A stretch of 64,000 nucleotides of DNA, taken from positions 310,001 to 374,000 of the forward strand of contig JAPWGK010000010.1 in NCBI GenBank assembly GCA_029641185.1. Direction: 5' to 3'. The notes under the pieces were generated by a model, which worked only from the letters and a program-made list of their open reading frames with translations, had not been told where the DNA came from and did not search any database. A program made the position numbers and the translations under genes. This DNA is from Pseudofabraea citricarpa. Lineage: Eukaryota; Ascomycota; Leotiomycetes; Helotiales; Dermateaceae. Shown piece after piece: positions 1-11,649 of the stretch (the first letter of the stretch is position 1; each line of letters opens with the position of its first letter).

Positions 1-335
1 TGGAAGTTTTCAAACACGTCTGAATCCTTAATCTAGAAGTGGGAATCGTATACATCTAGGTTTTCTCGAGATAAAAACTTTTAGTTCATAACATGTGCCT
101 GATTTTAGCGAGTGTTGCTTTTGACTAATTACATATGGTTGGTGTTAGCTTTTTGAAGTAGTGTTCGAGGCAAAAGCCATTTAAACTTCCACATTTACCG
201 TGTCTTCATGTCCTAAAGGCCAAAATATTCTAGACTTTTCAACGCGCAGGATCATCCAACTCTACCCATTCACTCCACCCTTCAACGCCGCCAGTATTTT
301 TCATCAAAGCGGAACAACCAACATCAAACATCATA
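1..335. other. intergenic DNA at window edge
   Basis: I see no convincing gene here. Short open stretches lack coding character. It may contain the upstream region of the small ORF that starts at 336. Confidence 0.5.
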
Positions 336-773
336 ATGCCAGAAAATCTCAGCATCTTCGAAGCTATTCAGCTTTTTTTCAGTCCTCAGATACTCAATGA
401 CAGCCGCTTAAATCCCCTTCACCTTGCGATTGCAAGACAAGGCTATTGGATTGAGACGCAGATTTTGCATATCCCCGACGGGGCTGGCTACTTCTCATCT
501 GGTCCTGATCGCCTTCAAGTCTATCAAGCTAACCTTCTTATCCTCATGACAGCCACGCTCGTTTCAACGTTCCCCATAGCACTGCTCCCTTTCGTTGTCC
601 TAATAAAGAGGATTGACGCAGATGGGACGCTGATTTGGAGGGCTTTGATCCTGCTAGCTTTGACAGTGGCACTTTATGCTGCAGTATTGGGTCTGTTCTG
701 GTTCACGGCACGCCATGATTCAACTAGGGCACTGGGTTATGATTGGGGGGATTGGAAGCTTCGGAAGGACTGA
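336..773 (+). CDS. hypothetical small membrane protein (145 aa)
   Basis: An uninterrupted ATG-started frame encodes 145 residues. Two hydrophobic segments are visible, roughly residues 65-90 (leucine, isoleucine and valine rich, followed by Lys-Arg) and 101-123. The C-terminus is short, polar and charged, ending in Lys-Asp. The ATG sits in a good context (preceded by ATCATA). I recognise no family. No second exon is obvious on either side. The length and the clean pair of transmembrane segments favour a real gene, but chance or a gene fragment is possible. Confidence 0.35.
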   Translation: MPENLSIFEAIQLFFSPQILNDSRLNPLHLAIARQGYWIETQILHIPDGAGYFSSGPDRLQVYQANLLILMTATLVSTFPIALLPFVVLIKRIDADGTLIWRALILLALTVALYAAVLGLFWFTARHDSTRALGYDWGDWKLRKD

Positions 774-2093
774 TGTCTCATCGTTCTAGGACATGCCGGC
801 CAAGGGAGGACTGGCGATTGATCATTTTACTCGCACGTAACAGCTTGATATGCCAAATCTCTCCGAAGCTATTTATCAGCTGCCAGGAATATCGTGGGCA
901 GCCAATAAAAAGCTGTCCCTTCATGGTCTCCAGAATATGCAACACGCGTTGCGCTTAGAAGGAAATGATATTCCGTCTGCCAATTTATTAAGCACTGAAT
1001 GTTAAAGAGATACAGTCTAAGATTGTAAGTTAGATCTCAACTCATAAATATATTTCAGTAATATTCTATCCCGTAATTCGGTGTGTTATTTACGCAGGTT
1101 GATTAAACTGTTAGCCCCCCGTCAAGTCTCGGTAGAGAAAACAAGGTTTGCAGCTCAGATATTGATCCAGTGCATCTTTTCGCAAATGCAAGCAGGGAAT
1201 TCAAGACGGCGAGAAATTCATGCTCACCAATACTTAAGAGATTCGCAACGCACTGTAACGTTTTCTGGATCTCAAATACTATATGATATCCTATCTACTG
1301 AAGCTCTAGTGTATTTGAGAGCTTTTCGGATCGACATTCGGCTACGAACCAGAGGATTTACAGCGACTTATCTAGCCTAGCTAATTTTCTCAAAAATCTG
1401 CAGCCGCTATTTATTTCAACTTAGAATTACCTAGTAATAATACTCACAAAAGACCGGTATTCTCCAGATTGAAAATGACTGCGGGAAGATACGGTTGCAG
1501 GGATATTAATTCGGGTCTGAAGTGTTGTTTAGCTATTCCCGCCGTTAAAGATACAACGAGCTTATTCAAAGACCCCCCACTTTTCACTTTATGAATTGAT
1601 CTCAATGCCACAAAGGCTATCCCCTTTGAGAAACACAATGGTTTCTTTTATTTCGAAAGTTATTCCATCTCTTTTCATCAGTGGATAACTAAAGGTAAAC
1701 AATTACAATGAGCATTGGTCGCTCATAGCCGAGGCCGGAAGTTCACCGCATCTCTCTTCCTCTTCAACGTGTGACCATTCAAGTGCCTACGAGGCTACGA
1801 GTAAGCGACGGCATCCCACCTTTCATTATTTCCATTACACAAACGAAAGCCATTCTGGCCTATGACAGAATAAAATGTTTACATCCATGGCGCCAACCGG
1901 TTGAGTTGCAGCGCTAGAACGGACCCGCCCGAATTAGGCCATCCCGACTAGGGCATCTCCGAGAAGGACCAATTTTTTATTTCTTCCCCGCCTTTTCTCC
2001 CGTTTTTTTCTTTTTTGCAACTCCATCTTTTGTCTGTATCGTCAAAATCCAAAGCAACCTTGAGCGACAATATTCACCAGTTGACCGTGGCGA
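774..2093. other. intergenic region upstream of the MFS transporter
   Basis: No gene is supported. Short frames at 1081-1380 and 1444-1638 have no recognisable protein character, and the first lacks an ATG start. The last 150 bp before 2094 are pyrimidine-rich (CT-rich runs around 1975-2025), as in many fungal promoters, and are likely promoter and 5' UTR of the transporter gene. Confidence 0.5.
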
Positions 2094-3632
2094 ATGCACG
2101 GAGAGAGAAACCATGAAGCAGAGGACAGCTGCCTAAAATACCATAGCGACGGCGTTGCCCAAGATGCAGCAGCCACAAAACAACATTCCCAGTATGGCGA
2201 CGGAGAAAACGATGGGATAGTTCCCCAGGATTCGCCAGTCTTCGGTTCTCCTCCCGCCGTTGATCCAGAGAAGGGTAATCAACAAGATGACGCTAGCATC
2301 GTCGAACGAGACGAGAAAGATGATTTCCCCGAGGGAGGTCTGAAAGCATGGTCGGTCGTTGTAGGATCATTCTGCGGCTCTTTCTCCGTCTTCGGAATCA
2401 TCAACAGCACTGCTATTTTCCAAGAATACTTCAGTGCTAATCAATTGAGTGCATACACTCCCAGTCAGATAGGATGGATCTTTGGATTCGCTCTATTTTT
2501 GACCTTTTTCTGCGGCGCACCAATTGGACCAATCTTCGATGCTTATGGTCCAAGGGCTCTCATCTTTTGTGGGAGTATCTTGCTCATTACTTCAATTATG
2601 CTCCTTGGTCTTTGTACCGGTATGTTACTTGAATCCAGTGAATGGATCTATCTCTAATCGGTATAGAATATTGGCATTTCATGCTTGTGTATAGTGTCCT
2701 CAATGGTATTGGAGGCGCTCTGATCAACACACCGTGCATCGCCTCTATAGGTCACTTCTTCCACGCAAGACGTGGGAATGCCACCGGTATCGCCATGACC
2801 GCTGGAAGTATTGGTGGGATAATTTTCCCACTGATGCTACAGCGACTCTTCCCAAAGGTAGGGTTCGCATGGGCAACACGAATTCTCGGATTCATCATTG
2901 TCTTTCTGTTGATCATGGCAAACCTCTTGGTCCGAAGTCGCTTACCGAAGAAGAAAATCACCACCTTCATGACTATTGTCCCGGATCTGAGAGTGTTTAA
3001 GGACAAGGCTTTCGCTTTCCTAACCCTGGGGATTTTCTTGTTGGAATGGGGAATTTTCGTCCCCTTGACCTACATCACTTCATACGTCGTGTCACATGGT
3101 CACAGCGCCGACTTTGGATTCGAGATCTTGGCCATCATGAATGGTGGCTCTTTCTTCGGACGATTCTTTGCTGGCATTGTTGCAGATATGATTGGTCGTA
3201 TGAACACCCTTATACTTAGTATATGTCTGTGTTTCATAACCTGCTTCGGTCTGTGGCTCCCTGCCGGAGAATCTACTGCCATGATCATTGTCTTCTCCAT
3301 CTGCTTTGGATTTGTCAGCGGTAGCAACTTGAGCCTCAGCCCTGTTTGCGTTGGCCAGATGTGCAAGACGGAAAATTACGGCAAGTATTTCGCTACTTGC
3401 TGGATGTTTGTGGCTTTTGGGTATGTGCAATCCTTGCTATTAATATCATATTAGCTAATGAACATCTAGAACCTTGACTGGTCTTCCGATTGCTGGCCAG
3501 ATTCTCGCCGTATGTGGTGGCAATTATGATGGAGTCATCATTTTTGCAGGGGTCTCTTATGTTGCTGCAGGACTATGTCTTGTTGCTGCCCGAGTCCTGA
3601 CTGTTGGTTGGAAACTCAACGTCATCTATTGA
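2094..3632 (+). CDS. MFS monocarboxylate-type transporter (MCT family)
   Basis: Spliced from exons 2094-2619, 2667-3420 and 3470-3632, giving 480 aa. Introns are 47 and 49 nt with GTATGT donors, and phase is kept through to the TGA. A polar, acidic N-terminal tail (about residues 1-80) is followed by the entry to TM1, with an acidic-Gly-Gly-x-x-x-Trp motif (EGGLKAW) typical of the fungal monocarboxylate porter/MCT group. About 12 membrane segments follow. The loop with GHFFHARRGNATGIA matches the conserved cytosolic loop between TM4 and TM5. It probably sits in the plasma membrane and moves a monocarboxylate or similar small organic acid by proton symport. The true substrate cannot be read from sequence; many fungal members are uncharacterised. 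Confidence 0.88.
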
Positions 3633-4044
3633 GCTTCCCCAACAAAGCTCAATTGTTCTCGCTGTGGTCTTTACTGATCTCAGGCATAACATCTATATCA
3701 GATGACACTCATCTGAATGTGCGTTTCAACACGCGCATTATCGACCAACTTCTTTGGATGATCTAAATTCATTTCTCGATATCTCCCTTTAGCTAAAATT
3801 AGCTTCAGTCGTTCACTTATTAGAAACGTTGCTTAAAATAGTCAAGTAGTCAAAATTGGAAAGTTCTGGGCCAGATTGTGAAACTCTTCTATAAAAAGTC
3901 CCCGTCCACTGTGCTTGAAACTTTGCATCACATCTAGACCCCTTTCTAAAATCAAACGAGACCGGTAACCCCCAACATCAATCATACTTCATGAACCACC
4001 CAGACCCAATAAATAAATAAAAATGCGATATCATACACACCCCG
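3633..4044. other. convergent intergenic region
   Basis: This lies between the 3' ends of the transporter (+) and the CoA-binding protein (-). It is AT-rich, with short TAAA/AATAAA-like strings near 4008-4022 that may serve 3' end formation. No gene is seen. Confidence 0.45.
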
Positions 4045-4594
4045 CTAAAGCTTCCCCTCAGTCTTCCCAGCAGCACTCAAGGCCTTCTCGCCATCAACAA
4101 GCACACACCAGCCCTCGCTGCCCCTACCCCCGTCGCCCACAACTGGCGCCTCGAAGTTCTCGTTCGCGAACTGTATCACATCATCGTTGAACGTGCCCGG
4201 CTGGAGCCAGACGCTCTGAATGCCCAAGTTCTTAGCCTCCTTCAGCACCTCGATCGTGACACGCGGCGGCGTGATGATGCTCACGCCCGTCTCTGTAGGA
4301 TTCGGCAGCGCGGTGATGTTCGGGAGCGTGTCGTAGGACTTCTGCTCTACTTCGGGCCAGGCGGCGTACGCTTTGATCTGTGGTGCCGAGGGGTTGATCG
4401 GCGTTACCGGGAGAGAGTGCTGGGTATACCATGTGAATACTAAAGAAGACAATCCATTAGACAACAATCCTCCAGAGATGTGTGTGAGAGAGAGAATTAC
4501 TCTTATGCCCGAACTTGCTTGGGTCTGTAGAGGCGCCGACCACGGCGAAGTACTTGGAGGAGAAGAACTTGGCGGCTGTTGCTTCGGTTGCCAT
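4045..4594 (-). CDS. CoA-binding domain (Rossmann-fold) protein
   Basis: Minus-strand gene with exon 1 4594-4501 and exon 2 4439-4045, giving 162 aa. The single 61-nt intron (GTAATT..TTTAG) restores the frame. The N-terminus carries VVGASTDPSKFGHK, the nucleotide/CoA-binding loop of the CoA_binding_2 family (YccU/YneT-like). The middle segment SIITPPRVT and the later SVWLQPGT match the other conserved strands of that fold. Length is normal for the stand-alone family (about 140-170 aa). Function is unknown beyond probable CoA or nucleotide binding; it has no membrane segment or signal peptide and is probably cytosolic. Divergent promoter sequence lies above 4594. Confidence 0.85.
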
Positions 4595-5351
4595 TTTGTC
4601 TTTCTTTCTTTCGTTGGAGGGGCTGGTTAGAGTACGGATGATCGTTAATCTGATGGAACCTGTGATGCTGAGCGAATGTGTGATTTATAGGAGAGTTGGA
4701 GGAGGTTTTGTTGAGGGGATGCGAAGACAATTGCGTGCTGGGAGGTTGAGGACTCGGAGGTACAAGTAATCCCTTGTGCTCCACACCCCGCCATGCTCAC
4801 GACATCACAGCTGCACATTACACCGAGGCATATCCGGAAGATGAGATGTTCCTCTCCGACCGTTAAGTTTCGGGTCGCTTGACTTTTTGACTTTTTGTAT
4901 GGATCTTTGTTTGTGCCGGTGCTTATAATCACGTAATGCTCGGCTGTTATTTGGAATTATTCCTTGATAAGTGAAGTGCTAAAGATTGATTGCATGCTCA
5001 GGACGTTTTGGACAAGAGCGAGGAAATAAGGCGGCTTTTAACATTTACTAGTATGCGAGTAGAGTTTCTTCTCACATCACTGCAGCTACTTCATCTCGTG
5101 GACAAGCACACCCGCTCCCATCTTCAATGAACAAACCATTTTACTAACGCTGGTCTAGTAGTAAAAGCTACAAGTTAATTATCCACTACTAAATATCGTT
5201 GCATTTTCAGGTACTAATAATCAGACTAGGATATTCACTAGTAATCTCCAGTTAGTAGGTAAAAAGATAGATAGTTGTTAAGCTCTAGGTAGAATACTAG
5301 TTATTTGTATAAATAGCTAGGGAGTTGCTTTTGCCCAAGAAGGGTACTTAT

Positions 5352-5641
5352 GTGTCACGTGATACACGTGATACTAACATCGTTTTGTTATGATACTAAA
5401 ATAAAACCTAAATCTATAATTTTCGGGCCGTATCTTTAATTAATATGATGGAAGTATAATTGAACTAGAAGGGAAGGAAAGAAGAAATATCATATTATAC
5501 CAGTTCGATATTAGATCACGTGTATGTGTCACGTGTTGAGCTAGACCTCCTCCTAGAGTTGTTATAAGTGCTTCTAGGCTGGCTAAGGAATAGTTACTAC
5601 CCCTATTATATTGATATAAATTTCTTTCCTCTATCAAACAC
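5352..5641. mobile_element. possible solo-LTR or MITE remnant
   Basis: The stretch begins TGTCACGTGATACACG and ends with a pyrimidine-rich segment closing in CAAACACA, giving LTR-like TG..CA ends about 290 bp apart. A TATAAAT-like box lies near the 3' end. Inside are four CACGTG palindromes (5356, 5365, 5517, 5530), and the two pairs are arranged as an imperfect inverted repeat. No clear target-site duplication was found, so the boundaries and the class of element are uncertain. Confidence 0.25.
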
Positions 5642-7854
5642 AAATATTATCTATCGTTATAATAACTAATACTTACTATACTAGTAAATATTCTAGTCTG
5701 GTCCATTGGTACTAACCTGAAGGAACCCACAGATTATTATCTGTTTAAAAATTGCCTGATTTTATTTTATAAGTTACAACGAATTAATATTATTCCCTTT
5801 TCTCGCTATTAGTTTCTCCTTCTCACTCCTAACTTACAAGTATTTGATAATACTTGTATTTATATCCCTCTTTTACCTTCCGTCTTGTATCTCCTTGTAC
5901 TCGTTCATCATCTAGTATCATAAGTGCTCACACTTAAATAACATTACTACTACGAGAAATGCTATTTATCATCCAGGGATCGAGGACTTACGGTACGATT
6001 GATTTTCGTCTGTCCCGATAATCCTTCAGTACCATGACCTAGACGAAACACATGATAAATATTACCTGTGGCATGATTGTTTATGAAAGTTACTTCCTCG
6101 GACGCAAAGTCGCGCTTGAATTTCCTTTCGTCTTATCAAGGCGGTCATGGATTTTGTCGAACTTTTTGCCATTTGCGACGATAGCCTGGCACCAACCTTC
6201 GGGTGGTGTTAGCAATACTTACACCTCGTCAGCATGAAAATGTGACGTGTTTAGAGAATCTGAGGCTGGTTAGGTTGAAAATTACGAGCTAAGCTTACTG
6301 ATAATCATAGAGAGCAAGATCATCAACTGCCATTGCCAAACTTTTCGGAATACTCCAGCGATAAACTCGACCAGCTTCGCTACCGTCATGTTATCTGTTT
6401 TCCTGTCCCTTTTCCCTTTGTGTTTTCCTTAGAGAATTTCTTATCTTGATGTAGAACGTTTAAAAGTATGCAACATTGAGAGATTGGTAGTGGAGGAGTT
6501 GATGAGAAGATACAAATTACTATCATTCGTGGGTTTCGTTTCTAATAGCCACTCATCTTAGGGAGCCCTGAATGATATTTACTGCTGGGGATCTCCTGCT
6601 GCATGACAGGAGGTCCGTGGATGCAGCGAGGACAAGGGTTTCTGGGTCGATAGTTACGTCGAGAAAATACCCAAGCCCTTTAAAATTAGAAAATGCTTTT
6701 CATGTTGGGATACTACAATCATCTCTGCTGTAAATTCAAACCGTGGTCCTCAAAAACTGGATTAACTAAATCCGCTTAACGAAATTGGTTTACATGTCAG
6801 TGAAAGTTGCGGTAATTTCTAAGGTAGTAGAGCTTTAAGAACAAAACAGTGAAGGTAAGATAAGTACTGTGATAGCTGCTGAGGCTGTAAATATATTGTT
6901 AACTTGGGGTGCCCAAATAAACATGGTCTCAAAATTCGAGCATCTTCCCTCGCATGAGTTGCGAATTTCTACTCGGAAAGATTGGAACATCCTTTGCATA
7001 TACATTAAATTAGGATCATCAAAATTTCAAGTATGAGAGAATTAAACATCTGACCCCGCAGCGTAAGAGCCCCTACATCAGCTGAAAACCCCTTTCAAGT
7101 TCCGCGTGCCTTGTTTCCGGCGAGGTGCAGCCAATTAGCGGCGCGAAAAATCCAACATCCAATTTAAGGTTCCGCCCGACTAACTACGCAACTACAGCCT
7201 CGCCCAGGGGGAAGATCCGCTCTTCCCTTTGGTGTCACTTGGAAGTGGGCAGCTACAGTGTCAGGACTTTTCTCTCCTAGCAGTAGGCTACAGGGGTATC
7301 AACATGTTTTGGAAACCAAGGCCACCTACTCAAAGATTTTGGACAAGTCATTGAAATTTTTCATTAGACTTTGGAAGGGTTCTTTGGCTGGCACTGTACT
7401 TTAATCTGTACCATGCCCCTGGAATTTAAGTGTGTCTTGAACAGGCTTCTGTTGCTGACAGAATTCCTTTTGATGTCCACGTCGCTTTTTTACTAGCCGT
7501 GCAGTCATCACGACTTTTGACTGCAGGACAAATTGATCTGCAACAACTCTCTAACCATCAAAATCTCTCCTGTAATTATATGAATTTGGCCTCGAATTGT
7601 GTTGCTAGTGAACCATACATCCGGCATTTGCTTGAATGTTTTGTCGGATTTTATAGAGGTAAAGAATTACCTACTCGTAATTATGATTCGATTCGTCCAT
7701 CTATTTACTACCGGGAACACATTCAGAAATTTTCACATATTTTTGTCAGGGCGCTACAGGCCAGGCGGAATCCTGCGTTTTGAATCCATGGTGGGTAGAC
7801 AGGTTTTGGGGGCTTGGTATCCTGGTAATGCCACGCTGTACGACTGAACTTGAA

Positions 7855-7886
7855 TGGACTTTTGTACCAGTGGACTTTTGTGCCAG
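7855..7886. repeat. 16-bp tandem duplication
   Basis: Two adjacent 16-bp units, TGGACTTTTGTACCAG and TGGACTTTTGTGCCAG, differ by one transition. They lie about 140 bp upstream of the Clr5-domain gene start, in its likely promoter or 5' UTR. Confidence 0.8.
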
Positions 7887-8026
7887 TGGTCTGTGCGCTA
7901 CCTTATCAAGTTGCTCGGCAAAAGCTCGTCTCCCTCATTTCTCCCTCTTTCTTCAACATATTTTCAACCAACAATCATCTGCCTTATTGACTGCCTCAAC
8001 TGCTGTGTCTAACATCCGTTTCTGAA

Positions 8027-10094
8027 ATGCCTCGCAAGCAAAATAAAAAGTCCAACCCTTCCTTATGCCACGAAAACAAAAATACACGTAAAAACCATTC
8101 CGATTGGGAATGGGAAAAGATCAAACCAGACGTCTTTCGAATACTCATGGAACAGAAGGGAAAGCTAAAGGTCACTATGGCTGCAATTAAAAAAATCCAT
8201 GGATTCGAAGCATGGTCTGTTGGGATATCTGACAGCTACACAAAAGGCTAACACATGATACAGCTCCAGTAAATGGAAACAAAAGCTGAATGCATGGGGT
8301 TACAGAAAGAACATACCGGCTCCAGACATGCGATTTATTGTTGCAAAAGGGACAAAACGAAAACAGGATGGCAAAGATACGGTCTTCTCATACGAAAACA
8401 TTCGAGTTGAAGATCAAAAAATTCGGAACTTCAAGAAAAGAAAGATTACAGAAGTTTCACCGATGGTTGGTGAGTTACTCTATTAATATTCTCCCACCTT
8501 CTAACGACTAAATAAAGCAACCCCGCCCAAAATCACGTACAGAACCCCCAGCGTTCACAGCGAAGAGAGTTCACTAGAAGTATGTAGCCAGCCAATTGAT
8601 TAGATTTATGCTAAATATGATTAGGAAATGTACCAGGAATCTACATTAAACTCCCCACCTCCACCTCAGTCAACAATCAGCTCTATGGACGATATCGATC
8701 TGGTTATGTCGTTGGAATCCGAAATGCAGGGTTCTCTCCTGACCAAGATACCCATTCTCGAGGTTCCACACATCTCGATGCTCGATCGATTCCTGGCGGA
8801 GGAGAGTGATCCTTGGTTTCCGGGCAAATTATCTCATCAACTCGGTGACCACGAAAAGTTACGAGCAAAACAGCAAAAGACAATAGAGCGAGTTACAAAG
8901 CTTCCTGATGTCATCTGGAAACGGGAAGCCTCGCCTGCAGTAGAGATCAGACAACAGGACGAGCATTCTGAGGCAGCAGTATTAGACGAATTATGCGACC
9001 ACGCCGTAAAACTTGTTAAATATCAGACTGAACATGGAGAATCTGCCGGGCCGACCTTGCAGCAAGAATTTGAGCTAGCCAAAGTAGTCGACAGATGTGG
9101 CAATCAAGAAGAAGCAGAATATCATTGCCGTAAGATCCTCGACAAACATCCGCATACCGATGTCCAGTCATATCTTGGAATGATACTTGTGGATACTTCT
9201 CGTTGGGAAGAAGCAACGTTCATGTTATTCTCTGCCATTTCTGGCTTCATCATCCAATTCGCCCTCGCTTCCATCGAAGCGAACAGTCGCTGCTTCGAAC
9301 CCATCAGATCCCTTTTCAATGAAATAGTACTTCAAACCAACCAGGACTGGAATGAATTGATATCTTGCATGCGTCAAATGATGATCACAATTCAGACGGC
9401 GATCTCTGAAGAGACAGTTGACGAAATCTCACCTCAACTTTTCCTTCACGGTTTCTCTTTCGCATACGAGTGTTCAGTCCTCAAATTCATCGAGCCAGCG
9501 AAGTATATGTATAAGGTCCTACTCGAACACTCTGCTTTTCACTTGGACCCTATTATTCATGGGATTCACAGTGCCATAGCTCACCGGGAATATGGAAACA
9601 TCCTAAAAGGAGAAGGAAGATGGATACCCAGTGCCAAACAACTACTCTTGGCTTGTGAGTCTATATTGCATTCAAGAACACATAACACTTGGCTCAATAA
9701 AGTTTTGGAAATGGACTATGCCGACGTCCTTCTACACTTGACCACCAAGTCCAACGAAGAAGAAACTCTTATAGAGCAGCTTAGAAATATGTTCGCCCGC
9801 ACTCGGCGCCAAAACCAGTCTCATATTGATGACACCTCAGGGACCGTTGAGGTTTGGCGTGTTGAGGAATACTTGATGTCCGACTCACCCATGCCATTGA
9901 TCGCCGTTGATCCTTCCGCCAATGCACATGTCGTCGAGTTTGGCTCGACTTCGAGGAGTTTTGAACTGCCGCACCAAGAGAGAGACCTTACCTCATCAGC
10001 GAGTTTGAGCGCTAGTGTTAGCCACAAGTATGGATTGACGTATTCAGTCAGCGAAATCACCGGCATAAGCGATTCGGTATTTATGGTTCCTTAG
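8027..10094 (+). CDS. Clr5 domain-containing protein with TPR-like region
   Basis: Spliced from exons 8027-8214, 8264-8469, 8518-8579 and 8625-10094, giving 641 aa; introns are 45-49 nt and all phases agree. Residues about 26-80 form a Clr5 domain: an aromatic-rich start (DWEWEKIKPDVFRIL), then FEAC and a WKQKLNAWGYRKNI helix that is rejoined only by splicing intron 1. This domain is found at the N-terminus of many fungal nuclear or heterokaryon-type proteins. A basic stretch follows (FKKRK near residue 125). The central part (EFELAKVVDRCGNQEEAEYHCRKIL and neighbours, split here only for description) looks like degenerate TPR helices. No enzyme motif is visible. Function is unknown; DNA or protein binding is likely. 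Confidence 0.82.
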
Positions 10095-10552
10095 TTTGTT
10101 GATGTCCGATTTCGGTGCGGTCTGCTCCAACACACATCTTACTGCACTGGGTATGGTGGTGAATCTGCAGACAATGACCATTGAACGACTATTCGTATGA
10201 CTTAGCTTTACTTGCAAGCTACACAGACTTCGTCTTTCTTTTTTCTTTTCTTTTCCTTTCCTTTCCTTTCTTTTCTTTTCTTTTTTTCTTAACAAAATTG
10301 AAAAATCTGTTGTTAGCCTAGCGCGCGATACGACACAAACTTATGAAACACGCTCTCTATACCGCTTAAAAAGTTGTGAATAATTGAAAATTTAGTTTTA
10401 TCATGTCCTCATTAAAATTCATCTCTATAGTCTCGTCGTTCCTATCTTTCTGACTTCTCTCAGCTTACCATGAATGTCATTTTCAAGGAGGGATAACACT
10501 ATTATCACCCAGTTAGATATATAGGACAGATCCGATACTATAATATAGTGTC
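10095..10552. other. convergent intergenic region with pyrimidine tract
   Basis: This holds a long CT microsatellite (next entry) and AT-rich DNA between the Clr5 gene (+) and the broken phosphotransferase (-). No gene is seen. Confidence 0.5.
10232..10290. repeat. TTTTC/CCTTT pyrimidine microsatellite
   Basis: About 59 bases of almost pure pyrimidine on the plus strand with repeated CTTTT and CCTTT units, just 3' of the Clr5-domain gene. Such tracts are common low-complexity DNA and prone to length change. Confidence 0.85.
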
Positions 10553-11649
10553 TCACTTGACAGAATGTGGCAGCTTCCATCCCAAGTCTGCTAGCGACCG
10601 GTGCATACCCTTACTAATTATCGACTCTAGAAAACAATGGCGAAAATCAATATCATCAGAAGAATGAATAAGCCCCATCCAAGATGCTACTCGCGAGGGT
10701 TGAGATGTCAACGAAGCAAAATAAACCCTTCGATCTTCTTGGAGAGTAGGACTTGGAGGCAAGACAAGTTTCTGGAGCTGAAGAAAGCGGGGCAAATGGC
10801 CAGCCAGTTGAATGGGAACCTTCGAAGCAAATCCCCAATCGATAATACTTTCATAATTAGCAAGACGAGTGTATCTCGAGTCAAGGCTTGCTTACCCAGT
10901 AACATCGTGTTCAGAGTTGACTATTATGTTCAGCGGTGATAGATCGCCATGATCTATAGCGAATGGTGTCTCCTCGAGTTCAGGGTGAAGCACCTCAGGG
11001 AGAAGCCTTTTTTGATCGAAACAGTCCTGTTCACTTATATCAGGCAGGTGACCATTGCGAACCCGATAGAATTTGTTATCTATTATTCTTGCGAAGTACT
11101 GTGAAGAGGTAGTGTCCCCTTTGAGAATAATAAGCATGTGCATCTAATGGAGTGGTCGAACGTACTATTCTCCATAGTGCACTCGATGAGAGACATCTGT
11201 ATCTCGGCGATCTGACCAATAATCTTATTCCGAACAGGTCGTGGAGGGCAATCGTCAGTCTAGACAAGGGGTGAACCTTCAATCCACGATAATACCAAGA
11301 ATGGGTATCCAACCAGGTTTTCAAATGTGAAGCTGGATCCATGGTGTTTTGGGGCCCAGGAAAAGTTTTTCGTGCCAATCTCTCGAAGCACAACTTGCTC
11401 TTGTCGGGGCATTCTTATAATGGCGTCTTGGGAATCACTCTGTGTGTGGATTGGAATGCGTATAGACCAGCTCTCTCCGCCCGGAAAGTTTGCCCTAAAG
11501 ATTCGACACTGCCCACCATCCATAAATTGTTCATCTAGAATGGGGATTTCGCCATCAGAATGGAAACCAGAGATGGCGACAGGTATATTCTCCGGGCGGA
11601 AGTTTTGCATTAATTTTGTTGGTATCATGGCCATGAAGAAGACGGTCAC
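10553..11649 (-). pseudogene. APH-family phosphotransferase broken by an in-frame TAG
   Basis: Minus-strand gene with exons 11649-11166, 11118-10896 and 10847-10553; introns are 47 and 48 nt and phases agree across all joins. The frame would give 333 residues but has TAG at 11262-11260 (codon 130). Coding character continues in the same frame after it: the segment RNKIIGQIAEIQMSLIECT is typical of fungal aminoglycoside-phosphotransferase-like proteins. The catalytic and metal-binding parts are intact downstream: HGDLSPLNIIV (HxDxxxxN) and, restored by splicing, IIDWGFA. The stop falls where relatives usually have Trp, so a single TGG to TAG change explains it. No intron can plausibly remove it. 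It may be a pseudogene, a strain-specific null or an assembly error. Confidence 0.7.

Larger units (their letters stand above)
4595..8026. other. long AT-rich intergenic region
   Basis: About 3.4 kb without a supported gene. The part at 5150-5950 is strongly AT- and TpA-rich, and contains a CACGTG-bearing inverted repeat and LTR-like traits described separately. The frames at 6052-6237 and 7430-7783 do not resemble proteins, and the latter lacks an ATG. The last few hundred bases contain a 16-bp tandem duplication at 7855-7886 and are probably the promoter of the Clr5-domain gene. Confidence 0.5.

Noticed and set aside
7430..7783. Open stretch of 117 codons upstream of the Clr5-domain gene
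   Set aside because: It lacks an ATG start, has no recognisable motif and overlaps other open frames in the same AT-rich region.
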